DNA from: Trichinella spiralis
Lineage: Eukaryota > Nematoda > Enoplea > Trichinellida > Trichinellidae
Length of the DNA stretch: 64,000 nt
Direction of reading: 5' to 3'
Assembly: GCA_000181795.3 (NCBI GenBank)
Contig: CM012953.1
Location: 3,657,484-3,721,483, forward strand
The first letter of the stretch is position 1. Every line of letters starts with the position of its first letter. The notes below the pieces were generated by a model. The model was not told the DNA's origin and ran no database searches. It worked only from the letters and a program-made list of their open reading frames with translations. The position numbers were made by a program, and so were the translations under genes. Positions 12,838 through 24,957 of the stretch are shown here, piece after piece.

Positions 12838-13020
12838 TTGACCAATGAAACGTGAAATATTGCAGCCATTCACAATTAACAATTAGTAGCTAATGAAATA
12901 TCATAAATTATTAACTAATGGGATTCCTATCTTGGGCGACCAATAGAAAGCATCCACATAAGATCGAATCATACTAAATCTACTTTGACCCAATGAACAA
13001 ATGAGACTACTGAAAATCTG
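12838..13020 (-). repeat. Third copy of the same arm
   Basis: Aligns with 12425-12630 in direct orientation: CATTCACAATTAACAATT against CTCTCACAATCACAATTT, and AAGATCGAATCATA against GGATAGAATCATA. It also aligns with the reverse complement of 9434-9660, for example TTTGTTCATT followed by GATTCGATCTTA. This copy is the closest to the left arm. Confidence 0.55.
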
Positions 13021-13129
13021 AGCAGTAAGATATCGTGGATCTTTAATAAAATTGATTTTTTATAATTTCCATGAATTTACTTTTAAAGTTGTCTAAAATA
13101 TTTATAACAACAAATGGAATGCAATCAAT

Positions 13130-13500
13130 GCCAAACAACCAAAGCCATGAAGAAACTCTGTTGGCGACAGAGATCTGTAGCCAACGAGGCAGTGGACTGT
13201 AGGTTTTTCTTTGGCGGCAGGTCAAATCAATTGTGATAGCCTAACCGCAATACTACCCACGTTCGTTCACGAACGTGTAACAAATAAGACAAACAAACAG
13301 CGGACACCGGTTTTATTCCACGAAAGTGAGAACTTATCAATGGACACAAATGAACAGAGACTAAACACCACACAGACACCAACGACAATCACACAGCACA
13401 GTAAGGATCGCTGACAAAACCGCCGCTTCTTTTCACGCTTCCGCGTCACACGCCCACAGTAACCCCCTACTGTAATGATTGTCAAGTATTGATGTCTTCA
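13130..13500 (-). repeat. GC-richer island, possible solo LTR remnant
   Basis: This 370-nt stretch is much less AT-rich than its flanks. On the minus strand it has a G-run (GTAGGGGG), a TG start, an AATAAA (in GGAATAAAACC) and a CA end (TATCACA), in the order expected of an LTR. No target duplication or second copy is visible. It also holds the perfect palindrome ACGTTCGT/ACGAACGT at 13259-13276. Alternatives are a promoter island or an untranslated exon. Confidence 0.25.
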
Positions 13501-14261
13501 GTTTCCAACAAACTCAATTAAACACTGTCGAGAAATAGGTAGAGATTGCACGTGTACTATCGTGAATATATTACTTTGGATTTCATTTCTTTATCGGTTT
13601 CACTTTTCTGAAAAATTTTTGGGTCGTTCATCTGGATTTTACAGAAACTTTATTTTTTGCACGGCATACTATTAAGTTGTGTCCAGATAATCAATAAAAT
13701 TTACAAAATATAATTTCGTATGTTGTGGATAAGATAACTTTTGGAAGACAAATACCCAAAGAATAAAAATCGTAGCAGCAAGAATTCTACGACTGTATCC
13801 TACTGTATATACAAATTTAGAAGTGCAAGTAATTGTTGGCAATGTTGGTATCCAGTTGGACTCCGCGACACGTATCATCTTGGATTTTATATTATTATTA
13901 TTATTTTATAATTATAATATTATATAAATGTAATGTGAAGGTGAACTTGACAATTAACTTTATAATTATCCTTGATTTTCTTTATTTGCACAGTAATTTC
14001 CACATAGCCTTAAGTATCGTAAATTTGATTTTTGTTACATTTATATGTTTATTTATATTGTTTTGCATTATTATGTAGATATTGACTTTAAAATATTGTT
14101 TATAATTGTTTAAACTTCGTTTTGTTTCGGTTGTGTGAACCTATTTATAATTAAGAGTAGCAGAAACAGGTTTTGGGACTTAGAATGCATATTTGTTGCT
14201 GGATCATTTATTTGTTTAATTAACTTAAGTGTAAAAATTTTATTTTTTATTGTAGCGCATT
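13501..14261. other. AT-rich DNA upstream of RPL38
   Basis: No gene is supported. It presumably contains the RPL38 promoter and a non-coding first exon or a trans-splice acceptor, since TTATTGTAG ends six bases before the RPL38 ATG. Confidence 0.4.
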
Positions 14262-14753
14262 ATGCCGAAGCAGATTTTTGAAATAAAGCAGTTTCTTTGT
14301 TTGGCGCGCCGAAAAGATGCTAGAGCCGTCATTATCAAGAAGAATAAATTTAACACGAAGTTCAAGGTAATTCTGAATGAAATACGAATTTTCATTCGAT
14401 TGTTATTTTATTTAATGATTAAGAAAACTACATGTAAAATATTTTATATTAAACATATAATGGTTTTTAATGCACATATTTAATGTGAATTCTAAATTAG
14501 TAATGGTTTTAAATTTAAACGTAGATGCGTAAACGTTTAATTAAACAGATATATAAATTTCAAATTCGATAATAAGCAAAAAAAATTGTATGTTGAATTC
14601 ATTGAACCTTTTTGTTTTTACTTATGTATATTTCAGATTCGCACTTCGAAGTACTTGTATACTTTGGTTGTTGAAGGCGACGATCGAGCAGAAAAGATCT
14701 GTAATTCACTTCCTCCTGGATTGGTAGTGAAAAATGTGAAGCCACTGAAGTAA
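14262..14753 (+). CDS. RPL38: 60S ribosomal protein L38 (eL38)
   Basis: Small basic protein of the large ribosomal subunit. Two coding exons, 14262-14366 and 14637-14753, join in phase 0 and encode 73 aa (usual length about 70). Family blocks are [32 protein letters not shown] and, after the intron, [22 protein letters not shown] and the end VKPLK. The 270-nt intron has GTAATT and TTTCAG borders. A 3' splice site (TTGTAG) lies only six bases before the ATG, so a 5'UTR intron or a trans-spliced leader is likely. AATAAA at about 14772 is a good polyadenylation signal 20 bases after the stop. Confidence 0.97.
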
Positions 14754-16387
14754 TGGAGTTCTGTTATTCTAAATAAAAAATGATTAACATGAATGAAAAC
14801 ATTTGTTGCGCTTGATTACGGTCGAAAAATTCTAACTCTTTATGCATCACAAGAAACAGTTTGCATAAACTTAAAAAATCGATAGCATTCGGAAAATGTA
14901 GAGCGAGATTAAGTTATTTTCAAAAGAATATAAATATAATATAAAAATATAATGAAGAACATCGATGCACATGCTGACGTTTTGCAGTTGCAATTCACAT
15001 GTGAATTGTAATTCCACTCTGAGTGTTAACCAGCTTTTGTGCTACGCATTAATGCATACAAGATCAAGGATACAAATAGAAAAAGGAACAGCAACAATCA
15101 TAACAATGAAGAATATTACAAATAAATATATCAAAGATAAATAGGGAAACAGAAAACAAACAACACAAAATAAAATACAAACATAATATGAAACTACTTG
15201 AAAAGAGGCTTAAATAAGCGGCTCATGAATTAAGTGTGATAAAGTCGCAAGAAAATCCTCCAACGTACTCGTGCGCTGTTACAATTACCTATGTATTGTT
15301 CAACACATCAACGTTGTTGATTTCCCGCATAAACGCATTTAAAAAATTGATTAAAATTAAGGTTTGTAAAATAATTACATTTTAAAACTATTTAATTTTT
15401 GAAAACATACTAAAAAAAGCTTAAAATTGATTCAGAAATTGACCACTAATAGGAAACATTCAACTAATAAAACGCATTTTCATTTTTTTATTATATAGCT
15501 ATTATGGAATAAGCTTTGTAAATCAATTTTATTGAAAACCTATTAGTACTTATTCTAAATCAAATTCAATGCGGAAAAATAAATCCCTATCAGGACAAAC
15601 ATATTTAACTAATCAGTAGTAAAATAAAATGTCAAATAATACCAATCAATGTAAAGAAATCAGTTTGTTTAACGGCTAAGCCACCGATGCTCATTACAAT
15701 AGAAACAGACCGCTGTTTCTATAACAGCAGTGACACTGGCCTTCAAAATTTACATCTGCTTGTTGTATCTTACAAAAATGCCAATCATGACAGTCAAATA
15801 TGTTATTAAATTATCCACATAAAATGTATATTGAATTTTTAGTTCTATAAAAAGGAAAAGAGTTAATTGCAAAAAGATTATCTGAGCAATGTGAGGATAA
15901 AGTCTTGGTTTATATTCGCAATAAAGAGAATTCCAAATTTTGTAAAACTAGATAGTTTTTAAAACATTGCAGTTTGAGATTTTAAATATCTTTTTTCATT
16001 TCATCATAGCTCTCCTAATATTTCTACGATATGATTACCTTACTCACAGCTATATCACGGTAACATGGTTTCAGAGTATTTTTATGTTCATAGTAACGAT
16101 TTCAGAACGATTTATTTCATAGAGCCACATGCAGTATAAAATTTTCTGGAATAGTTTTCCAATGCCATTAATAAAATGATAACAACTGATATTTTAAAAA
16201 ATATATCTGACGTTGTTATTGTAATTTCTGCCACAATGATTTTTTATTATCATTGAAAAATCATCAGTATCAAAAAGACATCATTTCTTCAATACTTGCT
16301 TTCATGCCTGTGACTCTAAAAATTAAAATTACTTGAAAAATATATACAGATATGTGTTAATGCATTAATAATGAAAAATGGCAATGA
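14754..16387. other. AT-rich intergenic DNA between RPL38 and EIF3D
   Basis: No coding exon was found. A perfect hairpin of 8-bp arms and a 4-nt loop (AGAAACAG/CTGTTTCT) lies at 15701-15720 within a locally less AT-rich patch (15655-15770). Its role is unknown. Confidence 0.4.
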
Positions 16388-19315
16388 TTATTTACGTTCG
16401 TCCAATTCATTGCTTTCAGTTTGATCTTCTTCCTCGTTTTCAAAAGAATCCGGTGGAACTTTATATAGCAACATGACTGGCTATAAGAAAAAAATTTTCT
16501 TTAGCTCACTAAGTTGTCACTTATTTGAATAAATATTACAAACTAATCATAAAAACTTATTATTCAAACTAAATTCATTCCTAGACATGATAAGAAAGTA
16601 TACTGCTAAACAATGCTTGTAATACGAAAAATGTTTAAAAATTGGCAACAGTTAAAAACAGTTGAAATACTGTTCTTAATACTTTACCTTATTCGGATCT
16701 TTCATTAGAAGATATTTTCCAGACGGCAACTCTAAGCATTTGTCAATGAAACATCTCAAAATACCTATAAAAAATGAACTATTATTATTTTGAAGACAAA
16801 AATCTAGCCTGCTGAAACTAACCCCAAGCATTATCCATATTTAGATTGATCTGATTAGCAAATTCCGCTGGTCGAAACTGCTGTGTGCTCAAAATGACGT
16901 GTTGTGTAGTATCACGTGTGTGAATTCGAGAAATGTAACTACAATAAAATAGAACCGTGCCAGTCAAAAACGAACATTAATTAGAAATGTCCGAAACTTT
17001 ACCCGAATTTAAGATAATGAGACCCTGCTAAAAGGGCTTGAACAGTCCACTTTGCCAGCTTGCAACTGTTGTTCTTCAATTCTGTCGCCAAGACTGCTCC
17101 TCGTTGAGTGTCAATTTTGCTACGCCATTCAATACCACCAGAAAACTATTAAAATATTGCATTCATAATCCTTATGCAAAACAATAAGAGTTCCACAGAA
17201 CAAGAAATGACAATTAATGTAACAATTAAATAAATTACTCACTCGATAATCCCATTCATTAAACGCTTTTATTGTTAAAAATTGCGTTTCATTTTCTGGA
17301 CTTTTCATTACTCCATCATGCTCGCATCGGATCACTACATTTACATCATTTCCCAAATCCCACGTACGATATCTAGGAGGAAAGCGTTTATTGGAATTTA
17401 AAATACAGTTTGCTTTACGAACCTGTAGCCAATGCTAGCCACATTTTCTCTGTTGGGATCGTTTTCATCTACAAATGGCACATCTGGATGTTCAAAAGCA
17501 TATTTTTCATCGTCCTAAAACAAAATAAATATATCAAAATAAGCACAATTTTCTAACTGAACAAGATATATTTATTTATACAAACCGATTTCAAAACTTG
17601 TTGCTTAAAATTCTGATTAACGAACATCGCTTCTAGAGCAAGAAAATGAGGAGAATTTATAGAATTTCCTTCATCTTGAGGTGGTTCAATAGCAGTTTCG
17701 CTGACTGTAGGAAAATCTGAAAAAAAAAGAAAAAGCTATGCAATACTATCATTTAAACTAGTTAGCACTCAAATCTGACCAATTTTTGATGACGATCTTT
17801 TGTCAAAAAATAGTTTGTTGCCAATTCGATGAATAACAATATCCCAAGGATATACACTACGTGTGCAGCACATCAATGTCGCAATGATCACATCCGTCGC
17901 AAAGACTGTGTAATGTGGATTTTTCGCAAGCTGAAAAATTAATTAATAAATAAACTGCATAAATGGAAAGAAAAGCTATCAACTCACTCGCTCAATAACT
18001 GGATCGTCCGTTGTGCTTATAGTGTAATAACTTTTGAAGAAACGCCGAAGTTGCACTTCATTTCTGCCGGTAATGCGATCAAAACTTCTTTCATAATATT
18101 CCAAGGTTCCGTAACGCTCATTTTCACTAAAACGTCAAAAATGAAATACAATTAAAATCATACATTAACCCTCTACACCTGAACAAAATCAATCCAATTT
18201 ACAATAACCTAAAAAAATATCAACTGGTGACCAAAAATATTAAAATGGAAATCTTCACTTTAAATTAAGATATTAAAAACTACGTAAACAATTTTACGAA
18301 CATCAAGCACAGCAAGTTACTACGAATATTGCAAAATTAAATTCCATCAATTAAATTTAAATTTATATTACATTACGAACAACAAAAAGTTCAAATAACA
18401 AAAGTTACATACATGTCTTCCCCATCGCCGACAGAAGGCAAATTCATTTTCTGCAGTTGAGCTAAATCGAATTCTTCTAGCATTTCCCATTCAGGTTTTA
18501 TCGTAACCGATGGCAGACGAGATTTGACTTGCTTTTGTCCTCGTCTATCGTAACGCTGACGTTGTCTGAAAGCTTTCTGAAACACTCGCCATTGATTGTG
18601 ACGATCCCTACACGAAAAAAACAAACATTAAAATCCCAATGCATGCGATTATTAATTAACATAAAACAACGAATGAACTGCTTGCTCTTTTCTTACTTTT
18701 CTCTATTTTTCGCATGTTTAGAGGATATTTGAGTTTGACTTTGCCGTTCACGGTCTTTTTGCATTTGTCGTCTAGCTAACTGCAATTGTCGTAGACGATA
18801 ATTGCGTGTCGGAGCGGATTTAGTACTACGCGCCCCATCCACAAGTTGAAAGGCAGTTTCCTCTTCTTCGTGGTAATAAGCATACTGATTAGTAGATGCA
18901 GCTGCATTTGCGTTAGCTGCTGCATAGCGTCCTTGTCCTAAGACAACAACGACCATGTTTGTAAAAAAATGAAATAATAATTATTATCAATAAGCTTACC
19001 GTATCGCCGTTCTTCACGAGAAAGCTGCCCTGTCCAATCGGCAATTTTTGAAATTCGTTCACTTTTATCAAAAGCTTGATAAGGCAGACATCGAAAACTT
19101 TCCGGAATACTGACGGGACCCCATCCATTAGGATTTATTACAATTTTCTTTACTGCTTCTTGCAATGACATTTTCCATTTATTTTCAGAATCACTGTTTT
19201 CATCTTCTGTTGAATCATTTCTGTTATCAGCTTCGACATTTTCTATCGGGACTTGATCTTCAACACTTTGAACCACATCTTTAGCATTTTCTATTTCAAC
19301 TTCAGCGTCAACCAT
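16388..19315 (-). CDS. EIF3D: Translation initiation factor eIF3 subunit D
   Basis: Subunit of the eIF3 complex that joins mRNA to the 40S ribosome; the family has a cap-binding fold used on selected mRNAs. Twelve exons join in frame to 607 aa (human 548): 19315-19000, 18937-18697, 18607-18413, 18126-17988, 17930-17780, 17716-17586, 17514-17423, 17372-17243, 17145-17003, 16938-16823, 16764-16688, 16480-16388. Diagnostic blocks are [113 protein letters not shown] and YLLMKDPNK. The N-terminus has an extra acidic stretch of about 60 residues, and the acidic tail is short. The 3' splice consensus TTTTAG lies about 24 nt before the ATG. Confidence 0.97.
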
Positions 19316-19968
19316 TTCAATTTGAGGCTAAGAACTAAAACATAAAAAGTAGTAGCCCATTTTCTACTGTTTCATTTTTTGGCATATGTTGCATTTTATA
19401 TAAACTCAAAACTAGTACGGTATTTATTATGCACGATAAGATTTTCAGCTTTAATGAAGTGACAAATGATAGTGTTATAAAATACAGGTAGTCCGAACCA
19501 ATAAAGTTAGTATTCACAACATGAATTACAGTAATATATAAAATGCTAAAGGTTTTTCCTACTGTATATTCTGATACTGTAATTGATTTTTAACAATAAA
19601 TTTTAAAAACGAATTCCGCACTGTTAAAATAATAAGTAGAAGCATATTTTCATTATATTTCATTTATTTTTGAAGATCCTAACTGTCACTGGAGCATTTT
19701 AAAATTCAATAGTTGTAGTTACACATTTCATGAAGTTAACAGTCGTTAAAATATTAATATTTTTTTATATGAAAAAATAATTTGTTTTTTTAAATTATGA
19801 ATTCCAACATTTTTTAACTGAAAGTTTTAATTTCTATAATAAAAATAAATTTTTTTATATAAGAACATTTAAATGAATTAACAAATATGAGAATAACTTT
19901 CATTTATTGGAAAGCATCATCATTCATAATAAGTAGACAGGCAATAGTTCACTTATAAAATTGAAATT
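19316..19968. other. AT-rich DNA between CHMP7 and EIF3D
   Basis: It should hold the CHMP7 3' end and EIF3D promoter, both on the minus strand. No coding exon was recognised. Confidence 0.4.
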
Positions 19969-21933
19969 TCAGCCAGCAAAAATAATTTCTTCACCGAGGT
20001 CCTGCTTATTATCCACAGCACTATTTTTAGGTGAATCATTTTCATCCATATCTGAAATTCATAATTTTAACTATTGCATACTTTGAATTTATATAAAGCA
20101 AAATTAGTTATGCTAAAAGATTAAATAGTGAAAATTTTAATCTAACTTCATCATACGGACTTGATGACCAGAATGTATAACACGCAATGCTGATCTTAAA
20201 GTTTTAGGAAATTCAAGTTTTGGAAAATCTTCAATAACAAATTATTATAAATGGTTAGCTTTACGTAACAACTCTGAGATTAATGTTTTTAAATTCGGAA
20301 AGTTTAATGGAGCATACTTCGAAATATTCCTGCTTTTTCTTTTTCAGACAATTTCATTCCTTTTAGAATGGCTAAGAGCTCATTTTCAATTTCCTCGTCG
20401 GTAAAATCAACTTTCTCCCGTATTAGAGAATCTTCAATATCCATCTGAACTTCTACAGCCTGAAAGTTTGAAAAAATGTAATGCTGCACCAGAAACCAAA
20501 AAGAGAAATAATAACATGTTCGATTTCGTCGAGCGTAGTCTGAATCTCACTGAAACTGATATCCGCATTCAGTTTGTTTCGAAGAGCTGTTTTACTCGTC
20601 TCCAAGGCACCAGTAACCTTCAAAAGGAAATCCAAATATCTTAATGGTAAAGCAGTCGGAAAACAAACAAACAAACGAACACATGTAAATTGCATTCATT
20701 CATTCAGTGAAATTCATACCATTGCGTTATTTTTTGCCGACATCAATTTCAAATAAAGCGACTGCAAATTATAAATTGCATCCAACTTATTCGCCAGAAT
20801 ATTTTCATGATAACGCCTTTTTAAAATAAATCTTTTTGCTTCAGAATATTTTTTTTGTCGAATAGAGGCAACAGAAAAATCCTCCAATCTATACATATAC
20901 ATATCAATTCAAACTTGAAAAAAAGAGGATTTATTTTAAAAAAATAATTAGAAAATTTAGAAAAAATAAAACTCTACTGTATTAAATAATATTACAATAA
21001 ACATATAAAACAATACTGCATACTTCGAAACAGCTTCGTTGAATAATTCCACCTCAGTTTGTAATTTTGCGGTCACCTTTTGGATTCTACGAAAATTGAA
21101 GACAGATGAATACAAAGGCAAAGAACAAAATAACGTACTTGTAAATAGAAATATCAATATCTGTAATTTCAGGATAAAGGTTTTCAGAAGACAAACAAAA
21201 TTTCAAAAGCTAAAATAAAAAATAATGCATATTAAAGAGAAATCTTTAAGTACATTTTTTAAATGCTGTAATGTAAAAAAAACATCATACTGTTTCAGCA
21301 TCATCGGTTTGATAACTGGATACAAGTCGCACGGACTGTAAATAAGACAAGACCAAATCGAGTGCTCTTTTAACTGGACATATGTCAGCAATTTCGCGAC
21401 GAAGTTCATTCCAAGAAATTACATTCCCAGAAATTGTCGAATCCAAAGACAACTTCTGCACTTTACACAATATTTGTTCTCCAAGACTCTAAAATCATTA
21501 GAAAACTAAAAAAATGCATCTTTGAAACTATAAGTTTTACTTTCACTAGAGCTACATATACGTATTCAATTTCCCTTTCATCATTATGGGGGAATATATA
21601 ATTCCAACCTTCTCTTAAAATTTTTTGTAAATTCTTGTAAAACCATCCGTAAAGCGAATTTTCATATTCTGTCCGAGTCATAATGATACCACTTTGTAAC
21701 ATTTCAAAAATGACATGATCTAAACAAGCTGGAATATAGTTCTTCCACTGGAATTCTTGTTTAAGCTGTCCCAGTGTGAAAATAGGATTCCCTTTAGAAT
21801 ACACTAGATTCCTTATGCTGTCCATCCAGAACTGAAGCTTCCGCGAATATCCATTTGGATTGCTTTCTTTAGAACGAAATTTCGAGAACATGTGTTGCAG
21901 TGTTTCATCGTCGACAGTCTGAGAATTTTGCAT
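19969..21933 (-). CDS. CHMP7: CHMP7-like ESCRT-III protein
   Basis: ESCRT-III-related protein that recruits ESCRT-III to the nuclear envelope for resealing. Exons 21933-21541, 21488-21291, 21209-21139, 21086-21024, 20888-20720, 20617-20516, 20459-20318, 20228-20157 and 20051-19969 join in frame to about 430 aa (human 453). The N-terminal half has the divergent ESCRT-II-like winged-helix region (FRSKESNPNG, LQFWMDSIRNLVYSKG, LKQEFQWK). The C-terminal half is a Snf7-like coiled coil (VTAKLQTEVELFNEAV, ALETSKTALRNKLNADI) followed by an acidic helix (DFTDEEIENELLAILKGMK). The last three exon borders are less certain: without the donor at 20317 the frame stops at 20304. An in-phase upstream exon at 22369-22214 may extend the N-terminus. 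Confidence 0.85.
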
Positions 21934-22213
21934 GGCTTCCTGAAATTCACTTGAAAATAACTGATTACCTAAAATATGCGTTAATCATTCAAAGTTCTGC
22001 AAGCAGATGATAACATTTTCAAAACAGTTTTAAAAATGAATTACAAGTACAAATGAAGAAAAAATACTACTTTTAATTAAAAGCAGTAAATAATACTTTT
22101 GAAAATAAATAAATGTAATCATAATATTTTGTTCCTATATTAAAATTTCTTTTTACAGATCCTCAACTGATTTACATGCTTTTGAGTGTCGTTTTTTTAA
22201 TTCAGATATTTAC

Positions 22214-22369
22214 ATATGGACTGATTATTGGAATTAATTTCGGTTATTCCCATGGCATAAATTTGTTTTCTTTCAATATTTAACTTTTCTAATTTCGTGG
22301 AAACAAATAATTTTGTAGTATCAGCTAGTTCGGCCAGTTCCCTCAACTGAGCTTCATTAATGCGCGTTG
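22214..22369 (-). CDS. Possible upstream exon (CHMP7 5' extension or separate gene fragment)
   Basis: An open 156-nt stretch bordered by a 3' splice site (ATCTCCAG) and a 5' splice site (GTAAAT). It reads RINEAQLRELAELADTT and continues as a probable coiled coil. Its phase fits the acceptor TATTTTAG that precedes the CHMP7 start exon, giving an open join. No upstream exon or start codon was found, and the DNA further upstream is disrupted by the retroelement. It could be a non-conserved CHMP7 N-terminus or the tail of another coiled-coil gene. Confidence 0.35.
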
Positions 22370-23460
22370 CTGGAGATCAACTTTATCTGCTTGGTACTTT
22401 ATCAGCGCTTCTCACACATACTCACCAGCTAATCAAGACGCACGGAGTGATAATGCTACTTTATTCAGAGCAAACAAAACCAAGCAATATAAATCACACT
22501 AGTCAAGATAGAGCTGACCATACGCACAGAAACACTTCTACACTCACATATATGCACCTACACACAGCAAAAAATAGTTTTTGTCCGCATACTGTCTTAT
22601 TCTGGATTTTCAAGGTCTATATTGATTACCATATGAGTTGTCAGTTTCTTAATTTATAACAAAACAAGTGCACAACAGCAGTTGACAGAGCAACTAAAAT
22701 TACATAATATTTTTCAATTTTTTGATTAAAAAATTATCGTATATGCCAGTTTTTCATTTCAAAACTGTCTGTAACGACAAGTTACAGAAGACAGTAAATG
22801 ATGATCAGGTACAAGTGCCAGACGTTCATTTGTCAAGCAATCGTCAGTAGACTGTATGGTTTTGTGAACAAGGGGGTACGTTGGTCTCTGGAACATCGAC
22901 TCGGGCTTGGCTTCAGTCTTCTCGGATCCGATCTCGCTTTTCTTGGGCTGTGCTTCTACCGTGCACTACTATTGTTCTGCGGCAGCGCTCTTCGTGGCTC
23001 TATATATACAGCCCCGGGGCCAGCGGCACAGCGGGTGGATAAATCGAGCAGCCAATGGGCAGCTCGCTCACCGCGGGGGGGACTCGCTATCTGAGACGCC
23101 GATCTAAATTCCGTCGGCCTCCAGTAAGCTGCTAGGGTTCAGATCCTTGATCTTCGATTAGTCCACGACGCTGATTGCCATTTGGCGGCTTCGTCACGAC
23201 GGCTGCTCCTCCAGGTCAATTGCTAACCGGTGCCGCATTGTTTACACAAGGAGCCATTGTTCCGCGAACAACGGCTGGTACTGGGCACGCAGGGGGCCTT
23301 TTCTTACCCTGATCCGAGTGGCAAAACGGTGAGGTGGTGATCTACCAGGCCGTGCGCGCGCATTGTTCTTGCCTTGCCCGTGTGTTGTGAGTACCAGCTC
23401 ATGGGTGTGTCACACCAACGAGGTCGGTGCCCGTTTGTCCGGAATATCTTCCCCCCCCCC

Positions 23461-23661
23461 GAAAAGGAAAATTATTGTTACGAGAAAATAAAGTCAGATG
23501 CATTTTGTTTTATATTTAAAAATGAAATTAAACAAAATCAGAAGTGAATTAATCAAGAAATCAATTGAGCTGGCTTATATCCATCACGCTGTTGTTGTTA
23601 TTGGTAGTGGTGTTACATAAGTGAAAATGGAATTTAATTAAGCCGTGTTACGTCGTTTTGA
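23461..23661 (+). repeat. AT-rich 200-bp direct repeat, copy 1 (inside BEL fossil)
   Basis: Nearly identical to 28438-28651 (about 95%, with one 11-nt length difference). It starts GAAAAGGAAAATTATTG and ends CGTCGTTTTGAAT. It lies between the integrase end and the presumed polypurine tract, and is AT-rich inside GC-rich element DNA. It may be a nested insertion, native 3' untranslated element sequence, or an assembly chimera. Confidence 0.7.
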
Positions 23662-24957
23662 ATATGAGGATGGGAGAGGCTGTGGAAGTGCAGATCCGAG
23701 CGACCCGGCTCACTCCGTCCCGACCTGGAAATATCTGGATCACCACCCCCAGAGGGCAGCATGTTCAGGAATGGTTGTCTTCGATTAACAACACTGTGTC
23801 GTTGATCCCGGGGCCAAACCCGTCGTTTCTCCACTTGCAGCGTGGTAGCAGCGTGGCGACATAGCTGCTTCTCCAACGGCGTCATCATTTTGCCATCAGC
23901 TGTTGGCGACAGTGCCATCGATTCTCCCACTAGGAAGCGCCGTGATCCGTCAGACGCTAGTCTGGATCATTGCTCTCTATTGCCGGGAGGTCCATGTACT
24001 CTCGGCCAGTGAACAACTGGAATGGGCTCAGTGGCTGGGGATCTGAGGGCCCATCGTTGATGAAGGTCAAGGGACGAGCGTTGAGACACGCCTCTATTTC
24101 GCAGAGAATCGTCTGGAGCTCTCCGTCGTGCAGCAGCGCTTATCCAACAACCTTCCGTAATGATTCCTTAACCGAATGAACTAGGCGCTCCCAGTAGCCA
24201 CCCATCTACGGGGCTCTTTTGGAAATGAAGTTCCATTGGATGCGGCGCCCCACGAGCTCCCTTTGCAGACGTCCACAGTCTGCCACAGCTGGCGTAATTC
24301 TGAGGCGGCTTCCTGAAATGAGCGGAAGTTGTCGAATTGTATGGTCTTCGACCTGCTTCTTCTGGCCATGAATCGTCAAAGGGCTTGCAGTACTTTTGCC
24401 GTGGTCATCTGAGGGACCAACTCTGGTGCACGGCGCAGGTTACCATGCAGGTGATCAGACACACGTACCTCGGCGGCGTGGCTCCCCTTCCCACTCAGAC
24501 AAACAGAGGTCTCGCGATGTCCATGCCCACCTGTGACATAGCCAGCGCCTGGACCGCCCGATCTCTGGGTAGAGCGGCCATCCTAGGCTGAGCCGGACGG
24601 GCAGTCACGTGGCGGCACTCCATGCATTCACGTGTCATGCGCTTCACTTGATGACGTCCCTTCGGGACCCAGTAACGTTGTCGGAGGAAGGCCAGTGTCT
24701 GCTCCGCCCTGGCAGGTAGCTGCCGCTGGTGACATCGGTGAATCAATCCACTGGTCAACTCGTGATTCCCCGGGAGGATTGCCGGGTATTGCATGGACGC
24801 CGACAGGTCTGAGTTCACCAAACGATCCCCCCCTGCGCGTAACAGCCCGCACTCATCCATGTAGGGGTCGAACTGGCTGATGTGACTATGCGCTGCAACA
24901 CGGCCGTGGCGCACCAATGCTTCAATCTCCGCTCGGAATTCTTTATCTTGCGTCTAC

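Noticed and set aside
13833-14078. 81-codon frame upstream of RPL38
   Set aside because: Low-complexity AT-rich sequence (runs of Y, I and L) with no support.
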